Positions 1-12,365 are shown, counted from the first letter of the stretch. The stretch: DNA of 54,976 nt from Zygnema cylindricum (GCA_037447655.1 JBBHKE010001237.1:97252-152227); one strand, 5' to 3'. Notes: generated by a model not told the origin, from the sequence alone. Program-made: numbers and translations.

Positions 1-551
1 TTTTATTCCCCTCACAACTATAAACCCATAAAAGATCCAGAAATAATCTATTCTCATCTCCGTCAGACGGGGACTGAGGGAAGAGGTTCGGGGGTGTGAA
101 CAGCATCAGTGACTTCCGACCTTTCCCTCGATCTCGGTACCGACGGATTCGAAAGGTCTCTCTGTCCTTATCTTGTATCCATACAAATGGTTTTTCCATA
201 AACTGCCTGGGTCCTAAACTAGGACCATGGATGGCAGGCAGTTTACAGATAGTCGGCAATCGAAACAGGTAAATCAGATTCTGATCACGATCACGTATAT
301 CCCAAACTATTTATAAATTTATCAATATCCATCCTAAAAGGTAAATTGACCCAATGCTATAAATCATGTATCTCTGTCAAATTAAATATGTTCTATTCCT
401 GTCTCTCTGGAAAGCTTAGGCAGCCATGGCTCTAGCTCCCTTTCCAGCCTTCAGTGACTACGACAAGTGTGGGGGCTTGGAGAAGGGAGTCAGGGGCAGA
501 CTGCCTCTACTCTTATCTAATAAAGACCTAGAAAATACCCAAATATCAACA
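1..551 (-). repeat. Old LTR remnant, U3 end at right
   Basis: The right part carries the block found at the U3 end of the other LTRs in this window: the GCAGCCATGGCTC word at about 421, CAGTGACTACGACAAG at about 452, CCTAGAAAATA near 530 and a terminal CAACA at 547-551. What follows (CTCAATACTG) is not a polypurine tract. This is therefore either the 5' LTR of a minus element lying to the left or a solo LTR. The left 300 bp are too diverged to align by eye, and no tRNA-like module is recognisable. The left edge lies outside the window or is lost. Confidence 0.55.
199..245. repeat. Imperfect inverted repeat (hairpin)
   Basis: TAAACTGCCTG (199-209) pairs with CAGGCAGTTTA (235-245). Just inside it GGTCCT (210-215) pairs with AGGACC (221-226). 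The two arms give about 17 bp of stem with a small loop and a one-sided bulge. No coding role is evident. It may be a foldback remnant or a cruciform-prone site in the old LTR. Confidence 0.6.
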
Positions 552-1081
552 CTCAATACTGAAGAAGATCCGTGGGCAGGGGTGAATGGCTGTAGGGCCC
601 GAACCGCTCGAGAAAGCTCACCAACACGGCCTAAGTAAATTGCTTGACGATAAGAGGCTGGGACATCCGATGGCCTAGGTGACCGACGTGGTATGAAAGA
701 GGTGCTCGATACCCGATCCTCATGCTCGGCGTGGAGGGCCTTCTTGTCACCACGAAGGAATCGGCGACAACGGGTCATAGTTTCTCTAGCCCCACTGCCC
801 CCTCCATGACCTGGAAGGACTAGCACCCAGAGAGAGAACATAAGAAGAAGGTGCCAATGAGCAATGTCCGCCGGGTTTGAAGAAATGTGGGACAAGGGGA
901 GGTGGAGGGCATCTTGTATTATTGTCCTGACAGCCATAGGAATACGGGTGTACAATCGCGGGCGAGGGGCTACCAAATCGTAAGCCCCCAAAACATCTAG
1001 CTCACGGATGTAATTCCAATCCTCCTTTGTAGGGCCTGACGGGAGTGTAGTCAACGACGATTGAGGAGAGGTGATAGACAA
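552..1081 (-). pseudogene. Fragment of retroelement polyprotein, region upstream of RT (putative)
   Basis: An open frame runs on the minus strand from a Met at 1081 to the LTR edge at 552, about 177 residues; beyond that the frame only continues into LTR sequence. The translation has the spacing of a region often found N-terminal to the reverse transcriptase of some algal and oomycete retroelements: an arginine-rich segment with conserved prolines, then AHWHLLLMFSLWVL, LPGHGGG, and later YRQAIYLGRVGELSRAVRAL followed by a short linker. No RT, nuclease or integrase motif is present because the frame is cut by the LTR at 551. The family call rests on recalled pattern only. It could also be a chance frame in GC-richer DNA. 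Confidence 0.35.
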
Positions 1082-1796
1082 AGGACCACCTAGGGTTATA
1101 CAATGTCGACAACTCCGTGTATGAAGGGAAATACCGGCCCCCGCGGCAAAAAGGTTGTGACCCTTAGCAAACTCGCGGAGACAGAAAAGCGAACAGAAAC
1201 ATAACAGACCCAGCAGTCGGCCGTTTAGTATGTTTTGGAATTTCTACTCGTTAGCATTTGACAGTTTTTTTGTTCAAGCATAACCGAAGACAGCTAAATT
1301 GAGTGAGGGCTGAGACTCATACGTCACACAAGACCAAGGCATCGTTTGTTTTGTGTGCCATTGTTGCTTTTCAATTTGCCCTTTTCGTTTTCTTTTGTTT
1401 CCATATATTCAGATGGCTATTTATGGCGCTCATTTAGTAAAGCTAATTATTTGTGGTGTTTGCCACAACTCGATGGACTTAACCAGTATCAATACCTTGA
1501 CGAGGAAAACTATTACCCAACCAAAATTAGACCAAAATCATACCTTAAAAAAAAAAAAATCTTCCCTTATATTTTCAAAGTCGTAATACTCAACCATTCA
1601 ACTATATCCGATCTAAACTGCTACATCCACACAGCACATTACAAACAAACTTTATTAAATGGACGCAAAGGTAAACCATAAATAAGGAAAAGCTTTAAGG
1701 AAACTAAAAAAACCCACACGAATAAACAAAACAATAATTAAAAACAATGCAAAAAAGATAAAATAATAAAAAATATAACGCCGTATGCAAACAACA
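1082..1796. other. AT-rich spacer without recognisable gene
   Basis: Low-complexity AT-rich sequence lies between the ORF fragment and the B1 3' LTR. It has a 13-nt A run at 1547-1559 and several short unconvincing frames on both strands. I see no LTR block, tRNA-like module or conserved protein motif in it. Confidence 0.5.
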
Positions 1797-2011
1797 CGAA
1801 ATTCTGTGTCCCCCATTTGGACCAAAAATTGAGGAAACCTCTAGGTAGTTTTCAACTAACCCACTTTCAACTAGAGCAACTGCCACCCAAGCATGCAAAT
1901 AGATAATCTGACTGCACCCCTATGCAGTCTGGACTCCCCTGAATCCACAGCAAGAAGAATCACTGAAAACGCATAACGAGGAGATTAGTTATTGAGTGGC
2001 CAAGATGCCAA

Positions 2012-2019
2012 TATTTATA
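2012..2019 (-). promoter_or_regulatory. TATA-like box in B1 LTR
   Basis: The minus strand reads GTATAAATATTGGCATC. The TATAAATA core lies about 215 bp before the U5 end and about 80 bp downstream, in element orientation, of the CCAAT/GTAC cluster. The same box occurs at 20273-20280, 13289-13295 and 18679-18685. Its position predicts a leader of under 200 nt before the start codon near the LTR end. Confidence 0.5.
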
Positions 2020-2096
2020 CAAGCTTATTGGGAGAGAGGCGGCTACCTCCTCAATCTACTAAGTCCTAAAACCTCTCACAACTCCTATCTAGTGAG

Positions 2097-2172
2097 GTAC
2101 CGAACCAATCAGAAGATTCTACAGTACAGAAAGGTACTACGGCCGATGTACTTTCTGTACGGCCTGTGTACG
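2097..2172 (-). promoter_or_regulatory. CCAAT + GTAC cluster in B1 3' LTR
   Basis: Six GTAC cores occur within about 76 bp, with a CCAATC at 2105-2110. The same cluster recurs at the same relative position in other LTRs here. GTAC is the known core of plant and algal SBP-domain factor sites, but it is also a self-complementary word that could form stems. Confidence 0.4.
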
Positions 2173-2517
2173 ACAAGGCCATGGAGTGGACGCCTGTCTC
2201 CATGTCCTCATGCTCTCCGAGATTTCCTCTTCTCAATGACATCGTGCCACGTGTCGCCGGGTCATGTCACGACCAAAAACCGCCAAGGCGGCCATTACGG
2301 GATCTCGGCGATGGTGTGGGCCGTCGGATCAAAACCGCTTTAAACGATAGCCGTTCAAAAACAAATGTCCAGTTCATTTGTTTCGTGCGAACTAAAAATC
2401 CAACTAGTTTCTATGTATTCTATTTGTAATTCCGTTAATCGGATTAGTCGCCTATCTATTGTTTAAATAGCTATCAAACCCCATGTATCCTAACGGACTA
2501 CTACAACAGACTAGTAA

Positions 2518-2576
2518 GGGTTGACGGCTACGCCTCGCTCTACCGGTCAGAGGTTGGTGTCCTGCCGGACTAAACT
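2518..2576 (+). other. tRNA-like module in B1 3' LTR (antisense to element)
   Basis: GGTTGACGGCTACGCC, then a T-arm-like segment, then CCGGACTAAAC followed by TTTTTT. The intact copy in the partner LTR (20785-20843) has GGTTGA/TCAACC closing ends and a GGTTCAAGTC B box. This copy has lost the B-box match (GGTTGGTGTC). It is on the strand opposite to the element. Confidence 0.4.
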
Positions 2577-2823
2577 TTTTTGGTTGAGAGTGACTTAGGT
2601 CACTCTTAATCCTTGCCTATGGAGCTAAGGCAGCCATGGCTCCACCGCCCTCTCTCTTCTTCAGTGACTATAACTGGTATGGGGGTTAGAGAGAGAAGGT
2701 GGAGGCAGGCTATTTGTGCTTTCCTTTTCCTTTTTATCTTTAATTAAGACCTAGAAAATACCTCCCCTAAATCAGTGATTTCAACACTCCCCTTATTTTC
2801 TAGTTTAATTTTAATTTCTCTTT

Positions 2824-5800
2824 TTATCCACATCTTTCTATACAGTACTTTAGCTTGGGAGATGGCACAGGCTTTATCATCTTATCAGCCACCATTTCCC
2901 CATCGCTCCTATACACCAAGTTCACAATTTTATTTTCCACCTTTTCCCTCACAAAGCTTAATCTTATGTCTATATGCTTAGCTTTGAAATGATATTTTGG
3001 ATTAGCTGCAATTGCAATTGCAGCCTGATTATCACAAAACACTTCATGCACTCCCTTCTTCATGTACCCTAATTCTTGCAACAATGACTTTACCCACATC
3101 AGCTCTTTCACAGCATAACAAGAGGCCATCTACTCAGCCTCCATAGGTGACTGAGCAACAACCTTTTGTTGCTTGCTGCTCCAACAGCAAGCACCTTCCC
3201 CCGCATACAATACATACCCAGAAGTGCATCTTCTCATAGGTGCATCACCATAACTGGCATCACTCCAAGTAGTGATGTCTGTGTGCTCCCCTCCCAAATG
3301 CAACCATAGATCCCTAGTTCCCACCAGGTATCTCATTACTCTCTTGGCTCCCTCCCAGTCTCTCTTTCTAGGATCATTAAGACTCCTACTGAGGACTCCA
3401 ACTGCTGCAGCTATGTCAGGTCTGGTACAATTCATAAAATAAATCAAACTTCCTACAACGTGTCTGTAAGGAATAGACTTCAAAAACTGCCTCTCTTCTG
3501 GACCCATCTGATCATCTAGCATTATCACTCCTCCTTCTACACTCCCATGACTTACTTTCTTCAAGTCCGTGGGAGTGGTACAACTCTTAGCATTCTCCAT
3601 CTGAAATTTCTCCAGCATATAACCTATAGCCTCTTTCTGAGTAAGTCTGATTATCCTCTTCCCCTTATCCCTTTCCATTTGAATTCCCAAAATATATTTA
3701 CCCTCCCCTAAATCCTTCATGTTAAATCTACTTCTAAGATCTTTCTTTAGCCTATTTATCTTTTCCATAGACTTACTCAATACCAGCAAATCATCTACAT
3801 AAATCGCAATAAAAATCACACAATGCTCATCCTCAAACATATAAATAGAATAGTCAAAACTGATCCGAATATACCCCAGACTAGTAAGAAACTCATCTAG
3901 TTTCTTATTGTATTCTCTTGGGGCCTGCTTCAGTCCATATAAGGACTTTATCAGTCTGCAGACTTTGCTTTCCTCTCCTTCCTCTACAAAACCTTCTAGT
4001 TGCCGCATGAAGATTTCCTCCTCCAGTTCACCGTTGAGGAAGGTGGTCTAAATATCCATCAGATGGATCTCCATGTCTTCCGCTGCTGTTAAACTAAGGA
4101 GGCACCTTACACATGGGAATCCAACTAACGGAGCAAAGGTCTCCTCATAATCTATCCCTTCTTTTTGGGTGAACCCCTTTGCCATCAACCAAGCCTTATA
4201 TCTCTCAATGGTATTATCTGGGTTCAGTTTCAATTTAAATACCCATTTACAGCCAATAGGTTTTCTATGTGGTGGACAGTCCACCAGCTCCCAAGTATTT
4301 GCCTCCATGATTGAGGCCATCTCATCATTTATGGCTCTGACCCATCTTTCTTTCTCCGCACTGTCCATTGCCTCCGAGTATGACTAAGGCTCATCTGGGT
4401 GAGAAAGCTTTGTTACCTTGTGAGCAGCCTGTTTTTCTTGAAGCCTTTTGGTGCTCCTCCGTCCTCCCTCAAAGTCTGAAGCTGGAATGGAGGGAAGTCT
4501 TGTATTCCTCCGCACTGTTTCATCAGCTCCCCTATCCATGGAAACCTGTTCTGACTCCTCTTCCTCTCTCTCCTCAAAGTGTGTAAGAATATGAAGGGAT
4601 TTCGGTATATCTCCCCCATCTTTTATCCCCCCTGGATCTGCAATCATGTTTTCACTAGTGTCCCTTTTGGGAAGATCTAAGTCCTCCTCATTCTCGGACT
4701 CAAACCTGATTCTGATTTTCTTAGTGTATTTGAAGGGATCAAAAGACTTCCCTTCATTCATGACAACTAGATGCTTTACCTGAATGATATCTTGTTTAGC
4801 TAACTCATAGACTCTATATCCCTTGACATCCTCGTCATATCCCACAAAATATCCCTGTTTCCCTTTAGCATCTAGTTTCCAGTTTTTCTTATCTGTGTCA
4901 AGACTGTAGACTTGACTACTAAATACTTTCAAGTGAGAATTATTCGGTTTCCTTCCAACCCATCTCTCATAAGGGGTCATCCCTTTAATAACTGTAGTGA
5001 GGACTCTATTCTTAATGTAGTTAGCACAGTTCATGGCTTCTGCCCAAAATCTTGTTGCTATTTTCTTATTTGCCAACATACTGCATACATTATCTCCTAA
5101 AGTCTGGTTTAACCTCTCAACTACCCCATTCTGTTGTAGATTATTTGGTACAGTTTTCTGATGCTGAACTCGCTCATCTCTCAAATAATCCTCGAACTGG
5201 TTAGAGGTGTACTCTCCCCCATTATCACTCGTTATTCTCTTAAAGGAAGTTCTGTGCAACTTCTCACTCCAGGCTTTGTATTCTTTAAAGTATTTTGGTG
5301 TTTCAGACTTTGTTTTTAAGAAGTAGACTTTGGAATATCTAGACAAATCATCAGTAATTGTCAAGATATACCTCTTCCCCCAACCGAAGGTACTCTTGTT
5401 GGTCCCCAAATATATGTGTGGACCAGATCTAGTACTTTCTCACCTCTATATGTGGCAGTTTTGGGAAAGGGAAGCGTGTGAGCCTTACCTTGGGCACAGC
5501 CACTACAGTTATCCATCATTTCATTCTCCCCAAACTGAATGCCTTCTACTATACCCAACTTCTTCATTTCCCTCAGTCTATCAAAATGCACATGTCCCAA
5601 ACGTTTATGCTAGATCATCAAGCTCGGGACACCACCATAATAAGCACTTTTCTTTACAATACTCAGGTTAAGCCTAAACATTCCTTGGCTACCCATATCT
5701 CCTGTGAAGTAAACTTCATCTCCATACTTAGCTGTGAAGACTCCCTTTCTAGTGAAGGTATCAAAATCCTTATCATCTAATAGAGAGGTAGACACAAGAT

Positions 5801-5897
5801 TCTTACTCAGCTGGAGGAATGTAGAGCACTTTTGAAAAGGTGAAAATATATGTCTTACCCTCCACTAAGACTTTTAGATCTACCGAGCCCACTAGAT
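2824..5897 (-). pseudogene. B1 pol, 3' part: integrase, RT, RNase H (broken)
   Basis: Read on the minus strand from 5897 leftwards. The pieces are the end of protease/pre-integrase (5610-5795), integrase HHCC and DDE core (4384-5600, with RITSDNGGEY and VERLNQTL), RT (4048-4368 and 3130-4008, with YVDDLLVLSKS) and RNase H (2824-3129, with CDNQAAIAIAANPKYHF). The breaks include a frameshift near 5361-5409, a stop between integrase and RT at about 4370, another between the two RT pieces at about 4010-4047, and a stop at 3129 that separates MEAE from MASC. The upstream part was displaced to 12371-13074 by insertion of A1. It matches B2 in every domain but cannot encode a whole polyprotein. Confidence 0.88.
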
Positions 5898-6951
5898 TGA
5901 AACTCTGAGACCTCTATAAGTCCTCAGAGTGGACAGCTTCCAAGAAGCCTCTAGGATAACCCTGACCCCTTTGTGTTTCTGCAAAAACAACTACCACCTT
6001 GGCAGACAATAACTCTGACCAACTTCACTCCTGTGAAGGCAAGACTCCCTTAAGTCGATAGCAAAAAGAATCTCTGAATTATCTCCCCTGAGCAGTAAGT
6101 TATGGAGGGTCAAAGTTGACCTTTTGTAAAGAAGCTCTCTGGGAGAGAGGGTCCTGTCTCCTAATTTTTATAAGTCCTATCTCTCTCACAAACTCTATCT
6201 ACTGATGTACGGAGCCAATCAGAATGCAATTCCGTACACAAAAGTACAGTTGCTGATGTACTTTCTGTACGAACACTTTACGACATGGCCTAAATATCGA
6301 CACGTGGTATGTCCGGATTCGCTCCCGTAATCCTCGGAGATGCCGCGATCGAATGTAATTTCCGCCACGTGACATCCGATGCGGCGATGACCACAAACCG
6401 CGAAAATCCTTTTTTGCGATCTCGGCGTTAATTTAGGCCGTCCGATTAAATTCATATTTAATCGTAGCCGAAATAAATACATGTACGATAGTCTTTTCTT
6501 TAATAAAACAAATGCGCAGTATTGGTTTCTTATTTGTACCGCAATCCGTACTTTTACAATTATGGATCTATGTCTCCCGTAAACAGTTATAGTTAAATGA
6601 ATTTTCCTACTAGATAATATTTAATTAAATATCAAACCATATATTACGTAACACTCGATAAAGACTTAAAGGCTAAGGCAACCTGCTACCGGCTGATGCC
6701 GGCCGGTAGGTACCAAGATCAAATCCTGTAGCCGACACTTTCCTTTTAGTAAATAATTCCCTAACTAATATATAATCCCCGTAAACTTCTGGATAGCCTA
6801 GGTAGCCATGGCTCAAGCTCCCTCTCCAATTTTCAGTGACTGCGACAAGTTTGAGAGTTGGAGAGAGAAGTTAGAGGTAGATTGCCTCGGCTTCTTTCTA
6901 TATTTCTATTTAGACCTAGAAAATACTTTAAATGGACCATTAATTTCTACA
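5898..6951 (-). repeat. A1 3' LTR
   Basis: Family A LTR of 1054 bp. The plus strand reads TGAAACTCTGAGACC at the left and TTAATTTCTACA at the right, next to the CTCCCCTTATTTTC tract. It differs at many sites from its partner, so this is not a recent insertion. Confidence 0.88.
6661..6738 (+). other. tRNA-like module in A1 3' LTR (antisense)
   Basis: A D-arm-like segment (ACTTAAAGGCTAAGGC) is followed about 45 nt later by AGATCAAATCCT, a T-arm-like B box. The element lies on the opposite strand. A copy of the module is found in each well-preserved A LTR. Confidence 0.45.
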
Positions 6952-6965
6952 CTCCCCTTATTTTC

Positions 6966-9900
6966 TAGTCAATCTTTAATTTCAAACCACACTTCTCCAT
7001 GCTGAAAATTAGCTTAGGGGAAAGCACAGGTTTGGTCATCATATCTGCTACCATCTCACTATCTGGTGGGTACTCTAAACTGATTATTTTGTTTTCTACT
7101 TTCTCTCTAACAAAGCTGAGTCAGATCTCCATGTGATTGGCTTTAAAATGATGTTTAGGATTTGCAAAAATAGCGATTGCTGCTTGATAATCACAAAAAA
7201 TTTTCTGCACACCACTCTAAAGGTGACCAAGCTCACCAAGCAAAGACTTGACCCACATCAATTCTTTTACAGCAAAGCAAAAGGCCATATACTCAGCCTC
7301 CATGGTGGACTAAGCAATAACCTTTTCCTGTTTGCTACTCCAACAACAAGCCCTATCACCCACATATAATACATATCCAGAAGTGCATCTCCTCATCGGA
7401 GCATCACCATAACTGGCATCACTCCAAGTAGTGATATCAGTATTCTCCCCACCCAAATGCAATCATAGATCCCTAGTTCCTATCAAATATCTAAGGACTC
7501 TCTTAGCTGCCTCCTAATCCCTCTTAGTTGGATCATTTAGACTTCTACTCATCACTCCTAAAACTGCAACTAAATCCGACCGGGTACAATTCATAAAATA
7601 GATCAGACTTCCCACTACTTGCTTGTAAGGAATAGTCTGCATGAACTTTTGTTCTTCAGGAGATAATTTCTCGTCTAAGACTATGACTCCTTCTTCCTCA
7701 CTCCCCTCACTTCCCTTCTTCAATTCCATTGGAGTTGTACAACTATTAGCTATATTTATTTGAAATTTTTCAAGCATGTTCCCTATTGCTTCCTTTTGAG
7801 TCAATCTTATAATTTTTCTTTTTTGGTCTCTCTCTACTTGAATTCCCAAAATATATTTTGCTTCCCCCATATCCTTCATTTCAAATATCCCTTTAAGATC
7901 CATTTTCAGTATATTAATTTTTTCCATTGATTTACTTAAAACAAGCAAATCATCAACATAAATTGCAATAAATATAAAACCTTCCTCATCTTCGAAAACA
8001 TAGATTGAGTGATCTCAGCTGATCCGGATATATCCCAGACCAGTAAGAAACTCATGATGCTTCTTATTCCATTGTCGAGGCTTCTGTTTCAGACCATAAA
8101 GAGATTTTATCAGTCGGCATACCTAAATCTCCTCTCCTTCCTCCACAAACCGATCGGGTTGTTGCATGAAGATCTCTTCTTCCAATTCTCCATGCAAAAA
8201 GGCTGTCTTGATGTCCATCGGGTGCACTTCCATGTCTTTCGCAACTGCTAGGCTGAGAAGTATGCGGACGGAGGGAAATCTGACCACCGGGGCAAAGGTT
8301 TCCTTGTAGTCAATTCCCTCTTTTTGTGTAAATCCCTTTGCCACTAATCGGGCCTTGAAGCGCTCGATTGTGTTATCTGGGTTCAGTTTTAATTTGAAAA
8401 CCCACTTACAACAGATTAGTTTTCTGTTAGGTGGACAATCCACTCGCTCCCAAATAACGGCTGCCATAATTGAGGCCATCTCCTCATTGATGAGCTGTCT
8501 TCCACCGGTTTCTTTCTGGACAAGTCATCGCCTCTCCATAAGTTTGAGGTTCATCTTGATGAGATAGTTTATTTTCCTTGTTATTAACCTGTTTTTCTTG
8601 TAGTCTTTTGCTACTTCTCCTTCCCCCCTCAAAATTTGAGGCCAGAATAGATGGTTCTTGTGAATTCTTTCAAAAAAACTCGACTTCTCCCCTATCCCTT
8701 GATTCCGAATCAATTTCCACCACGTCTTTCACTTCAGGTAGAGTTGTCACTGGAGTTTCCACATCCGAGTCCTTTTCGGTCTGATTTTGTACCTGCAAAA
8801 ATGTCATCTTCTCTAAAAACTGGATAGGTAGGAAGCTCAAAGTCATCGGAATTTTCTGACTGAAATCTGATTTTTACTAACTTTGTATATTTGAAGGGAT
8901 CCACAGACTTTCCTTTATCGATAACTACTAGATACTTTACTAAAATTATATCTTCCCTTTTTAGATCATAAACTCTATATCCTTTAACATCCTCATCATA
9001 TCCTAATAAGTATCCCGGTTTTCCTTTAGGATCTAGCTTCCAATTAGACCGATCTGTATCTAGACTGAATACTTGACTGCCGAAAACCTTTAAGTGAGAT
9101 ATGTCTGGTTTCCGGCCTGTCCATCTCTCATAAGGTGTTTGATCTTTTATAGCTGAAGTAAGAACTCTATTTTTGAGGTAATTAGCACAATTCATTGCTT
9201 CTGCCCAAAACCTTTTTCCTATCTTTTTATCAGCCAACATACTTCTAGCACAATCACTTAGTGTTCTATTTAACCTTTCACCTACCCTATTCTGTTCCAG
9301 GTTTTCTGGAACTGTCTTTTGGTGTTGGACCCCATCTTCCCTCAGAAAATCCTCAAACTGGTTAGAAGTATACTCTCCACCATTGTCACTCCTTATTCTC
9401 TTGATTGAAGTTTCATAGAGTTTTTCGCTCCATGCTTTATATTGCCTAAAACAATCCTGAGCTTTGGACTTGTTTTTCAAAAAATACACTCGAGAATACC
9501 GAGACCAATCATCAGCGATAGTCATTATAAATCTCTTCCCCCACGGTGAGGGCACTTTAGCCAGTCCCTAAATATCTGTGTGTAATAGATCTAGAATTTT
9601 TTCTCCCTTATAGGTGGGTGTTTTATGAAAGGGTAATCTGTGTGTTTTACCTTGAGCACATCCAATACAATCACTTATATTATCACTCTCAGTGAACTTA
9701 ATCCCTTTCACCACTCCCATCTTTTTCATCTCTCTTAACTTGTCTAGATTCACATGCCAAAGCCTCTTATGCCACATCATAATATCATGAACACCAGCAT
9801 AATAAAGTTTCTTCTTTTCATTACTTAAAACCATCGTAAACATCCCATGGCTACCTTTCTCAGCAATGAAATAGACATCCTCCTCAAAACTAGTAGTAAA

Positions 9901-11323
9901 GACTCCTTCCCTAGTGCTAGTAAAAAAACCCTTATCATCTAATACGGATGTAGAGATGAGGTTTTTGTTCAACTCCGGAATAAACAATACATCGGAGAAT
10001 GTTACTATAGATGTCTTTCCTTCTACTAACACTTTCAAATCTACCGATCCTAGAAGAGTAGTGGTGACTATCCTCCCATCCCCGTACTCTATCTTTACGG
10101 TGGGAATATTTCTTAACTTAGTGAATAGGTGCCTATCCTTACACATGTGCATGGAGGCACCTGAATGTACAATCCAGCCTGCTTCACCTTTCAATCCATC
10201 GTAAGCACATTTCTGCCTTCGTGGTATTTCGACCTCGTTTTTTGCCTCAAACTCCTCATCTAAAAGAAGCTCATCGTCCTCGTCCTTGGATTACGCCTAA
10301 TGTATCTGTTTCACAAGGGCCTTTTTCTTTCCTCTCGGGGTACCACCAGTGTGCCCCTCCTTTAACCGAAGCTCGGTTAGCTTAGTGCACTCTGCCATAT
10401 AGTGCCTCGGTTTCTTACAAAAATGACATAAACCTTTGGGAGCCCTTGGTCCGAACTCGTCGGTCTGATTTTTTTGCTCCCTCCCCCCATAGTTTCCGAC
10501 CGGTTTCTGAGAATCCTTGTTCTTCCAACCGGTCGCAAATGCCAAGGCTTGGCCACTCTTTCCTCCCCTTTGGATCTTAATCGTATTCTCCCGAACGAGA
10601 ATTATCCCTACCACTGAGTTCTTTATCCACCTTGAGTCCGGTAAGTCCTGCACACGGTTGACTATGTTCTCAAACTCATCGGGTAACTTCATCAGTAAAC
10701 AGTTAACCTTTTCTTTTTCACTAAAATCTTTTCCCGCACTCTCTAGCTCCATGAAGAGTGTAGCAATCTCATTGCAAAAATCCAACATCTTCCCCCCTTT
10801 GTATACATACTCCTTAACTTTATGATCAGCCAACTGTTGTTGCTGAATCGTACCACTCCGTACATCTCTATGAGAGCCATCCAAAGATCGAATGCCCTTT
10901 CTACCTGCAAATGAGGACATGCAAGTCCTTGAGTGAGATGGCGTAGGATAAAGTGCTTTGCGGCCATATTGTTGAAGTCCCAGGTATCAGTATCATTCTC
11001 GTCGTTCCTCGGAATAGGTGACATGAATGCCGAACCTGTTGTTATTAGTGTGGTCGCCTCCTTCTCCTTTCCTTTGTCCACCACCTCTCCTTCTTTTGTT
11101 TCCTCCGTTGAAGGTGTATCCTCTTTTCTGGTGAATCTGCTTCCTCCAAACACTGGAGGAATTACAAGAATTGATGGACGCCCCAACCGTCCACTCACTA
11201 TCCCCCAAAACCTTTTTCGCATAAAGCTCCAATCATCATACTTTCCCAGTATATGAAGTTAGTTCCATTAAAGATTGGTACCCTAGAGGGTGGGCCCATA
11301 ACCTGAAACTCTGAGACCTCCAT
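6966..11323 (-). pseudogene. A1 gag-pol polyprotein, multiply broken
   Basis: The start codon is at 11321-11323, inside the 5' LTR, reading M-E-V-S-E-F-Q and then V-M-G-P across the primer site. Pieces on the minus strand are gag (10297-11300, with zinc knuckle CHFCKKPRHYMAEC, where the usual Gly is Arg), protease/pre-integrase (9568-10194), integrase DDE (8734-9555), RT (8123-8479 and 7514-7948) and a decayed RNase H (about 6990-7350). The protease active site reads IVHSGAS, so the catalytic Asp is replaced by His. Gag is interrupted by frameshifts near 10920 and 11220, and further stops occur at 9566, around 8100 and at 7510. The protein cannot be made whole. Confidence 0.88.
11289..11303 (-). 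other. A1 primer-binding site (initiator tRNA-Met anticodon arm)
   Basis: The minus strand reads GGTTATGGGCCCACC directly after the 5' LTR. It is complementary to 15 nt of plant-type initiator tRNA-Met covering part of the anticodon arm and the CAU anticodon, not to the tRNA 3' end. Confidence 0.75.
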
Positions 11324-12365
11324 AAGTCCTCAAAGTGGACAGCTTCCAAGAAGCCTCTAGGATAACCCTGACCCCTTTGTGTTTCAGCAAAAAAAACTGC
11401 CACCGTGGCAAACAAAAACCCTGACAAACTTCACCCTTGTGAAGACAAGACTCCCCTGAGTCGATTAGCAAAAAGAATATCTAAATTTTCTCCCCTGAGT
11501 AGTAAGTTATGGAGGGTCAATGTTGACCTTTTGTATAGAAGTTCTCTGGGAGAGAGGGTCCTATCTCCTAGTTTTTCTAAGTTCTATATCTCTCACACAC
11601 TCTATCTACTGATGTACGGAGCCAATCAGAATGCAATTTCGTACACAAAAGTACAGTTGCCGATGTACTTTATGTACGGCCACTGTACGACATGGCCTAA
11701 ATGTTGACACGTGGTATGTCCGGATTCGCTCCCATAATCTTCAGATAAGCCGCGATCAAATGTAATTTTGCCACGTGTCATCCGATGTGGCGATGACCAC
11801 AAACCGCCGAAATCCTCTTCCGTGATCTCGGCGTTAATTCAGGCCGTCCAATTAAATTCATATTTAATCGTAGCCGTAATAAATACATGTGCGGTATGTT
11901 TTCTTTAAAGAAACAAATGCGCGGTATTGGTTACTTATCTGTACTGCAATCCGTACTTTTACAATTATGGATCTATGTCTCCCGTAAACAGTTACAATTA
12001 AATGAACTATCCTACTCGATAATATTTAATGAAATATCAAACCCTATATTACGTAACACTCAATAAAGACTTAACGGCTAAGGCTACCGGCTACTGGCTA
12101 CTCGTTGTCTGCCGGCCTGAAGGTACCAGGATCAAATCTTGTAGCCGGCACTTTCGTTTTAGTAAATAAACCCCTAACTACTATATAATCCGCGTAAACT
12201 TTTGGATAGCCTAGGTAGCCATGGCTCTAGCTCCCTCTCCAATTTCTCAGTGATTGCGATAAGTTTGAGAGTTGGAGAGAGAAGTTAGAGGTAGACTGCC
12301 TCGGCTTCTTTCTATATTTCAATTAAGACCTAGAAAATACTTTAAATGGACCATTAATTTCTACA
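11304..12365 (-). repeat. A1 5' LTR
   Basis: 1062 bp. The right end reads TTAATTTCTACA and then the target duplication TAGAT. It carries the gag-pol ATG 20 nt from its U5 end. Confidence 0.88.
12068..12152 (+). other. tRNA-like module in A1 5' LTR (antisense)
   Basis: GACTTAACGGCTAAGGC (A-box-like) and GGTACCAGGATCAAATCTTG (B-box/T-arm-like) occur with tRNA-like spacing, ending in GCCGGCAC. Confidence 0.5.

Larger units (their letters stand above)
1797..2786 (-). repeat. B1 3' LTR
   Basis: About 990 bp, ending on the plus strand in TTTCAACA and followed directly by the polypurine tract complement CTCCCCTTATTTTC. The left end reads CGAAATTCTGTG where the partner LTR reads TGCAATTTTGTG, so its terminal bases are mutated. 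Compared with the partner at 20058-21049 there are many scattered differences, which marks B1 as older than its two inserts. Confidence 0.85.
5898..12365 (-). mobile_element. Element A1, Ty1/copia, complete but decayed, inserted in B1
   Basis: A full-length structure: 3' LTR 5898-6951, purine tract at 6952-6961, internal region to 11303, 5' LTR 11304-12365. A 5-bp target duplication TAGAT flanks it (5893-5897 and 12366-12370). It sits in the B1 protease/pre-integrase region. Removing it restores CCACTAGATCTGTGGTAAC, the sequence type seen uninterrupted in B2 at about 17226. Confidence 0.93.

Noticed and set aside
458-551. C-terminal extension of the 552-1081 ORF into the LTR
   Set aside because: These codons are the complement of the conserved LTR end block (CAGTGACTACGACAAG and neighbours), so the reading is accidental.
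1346-1681. ORF of 111 codons on the plus strand
   Set aside because: AT-rich, Lys/Ser-biased, reads through an A run, has no recognisable motif and overlaps another frame. Treated as chance.
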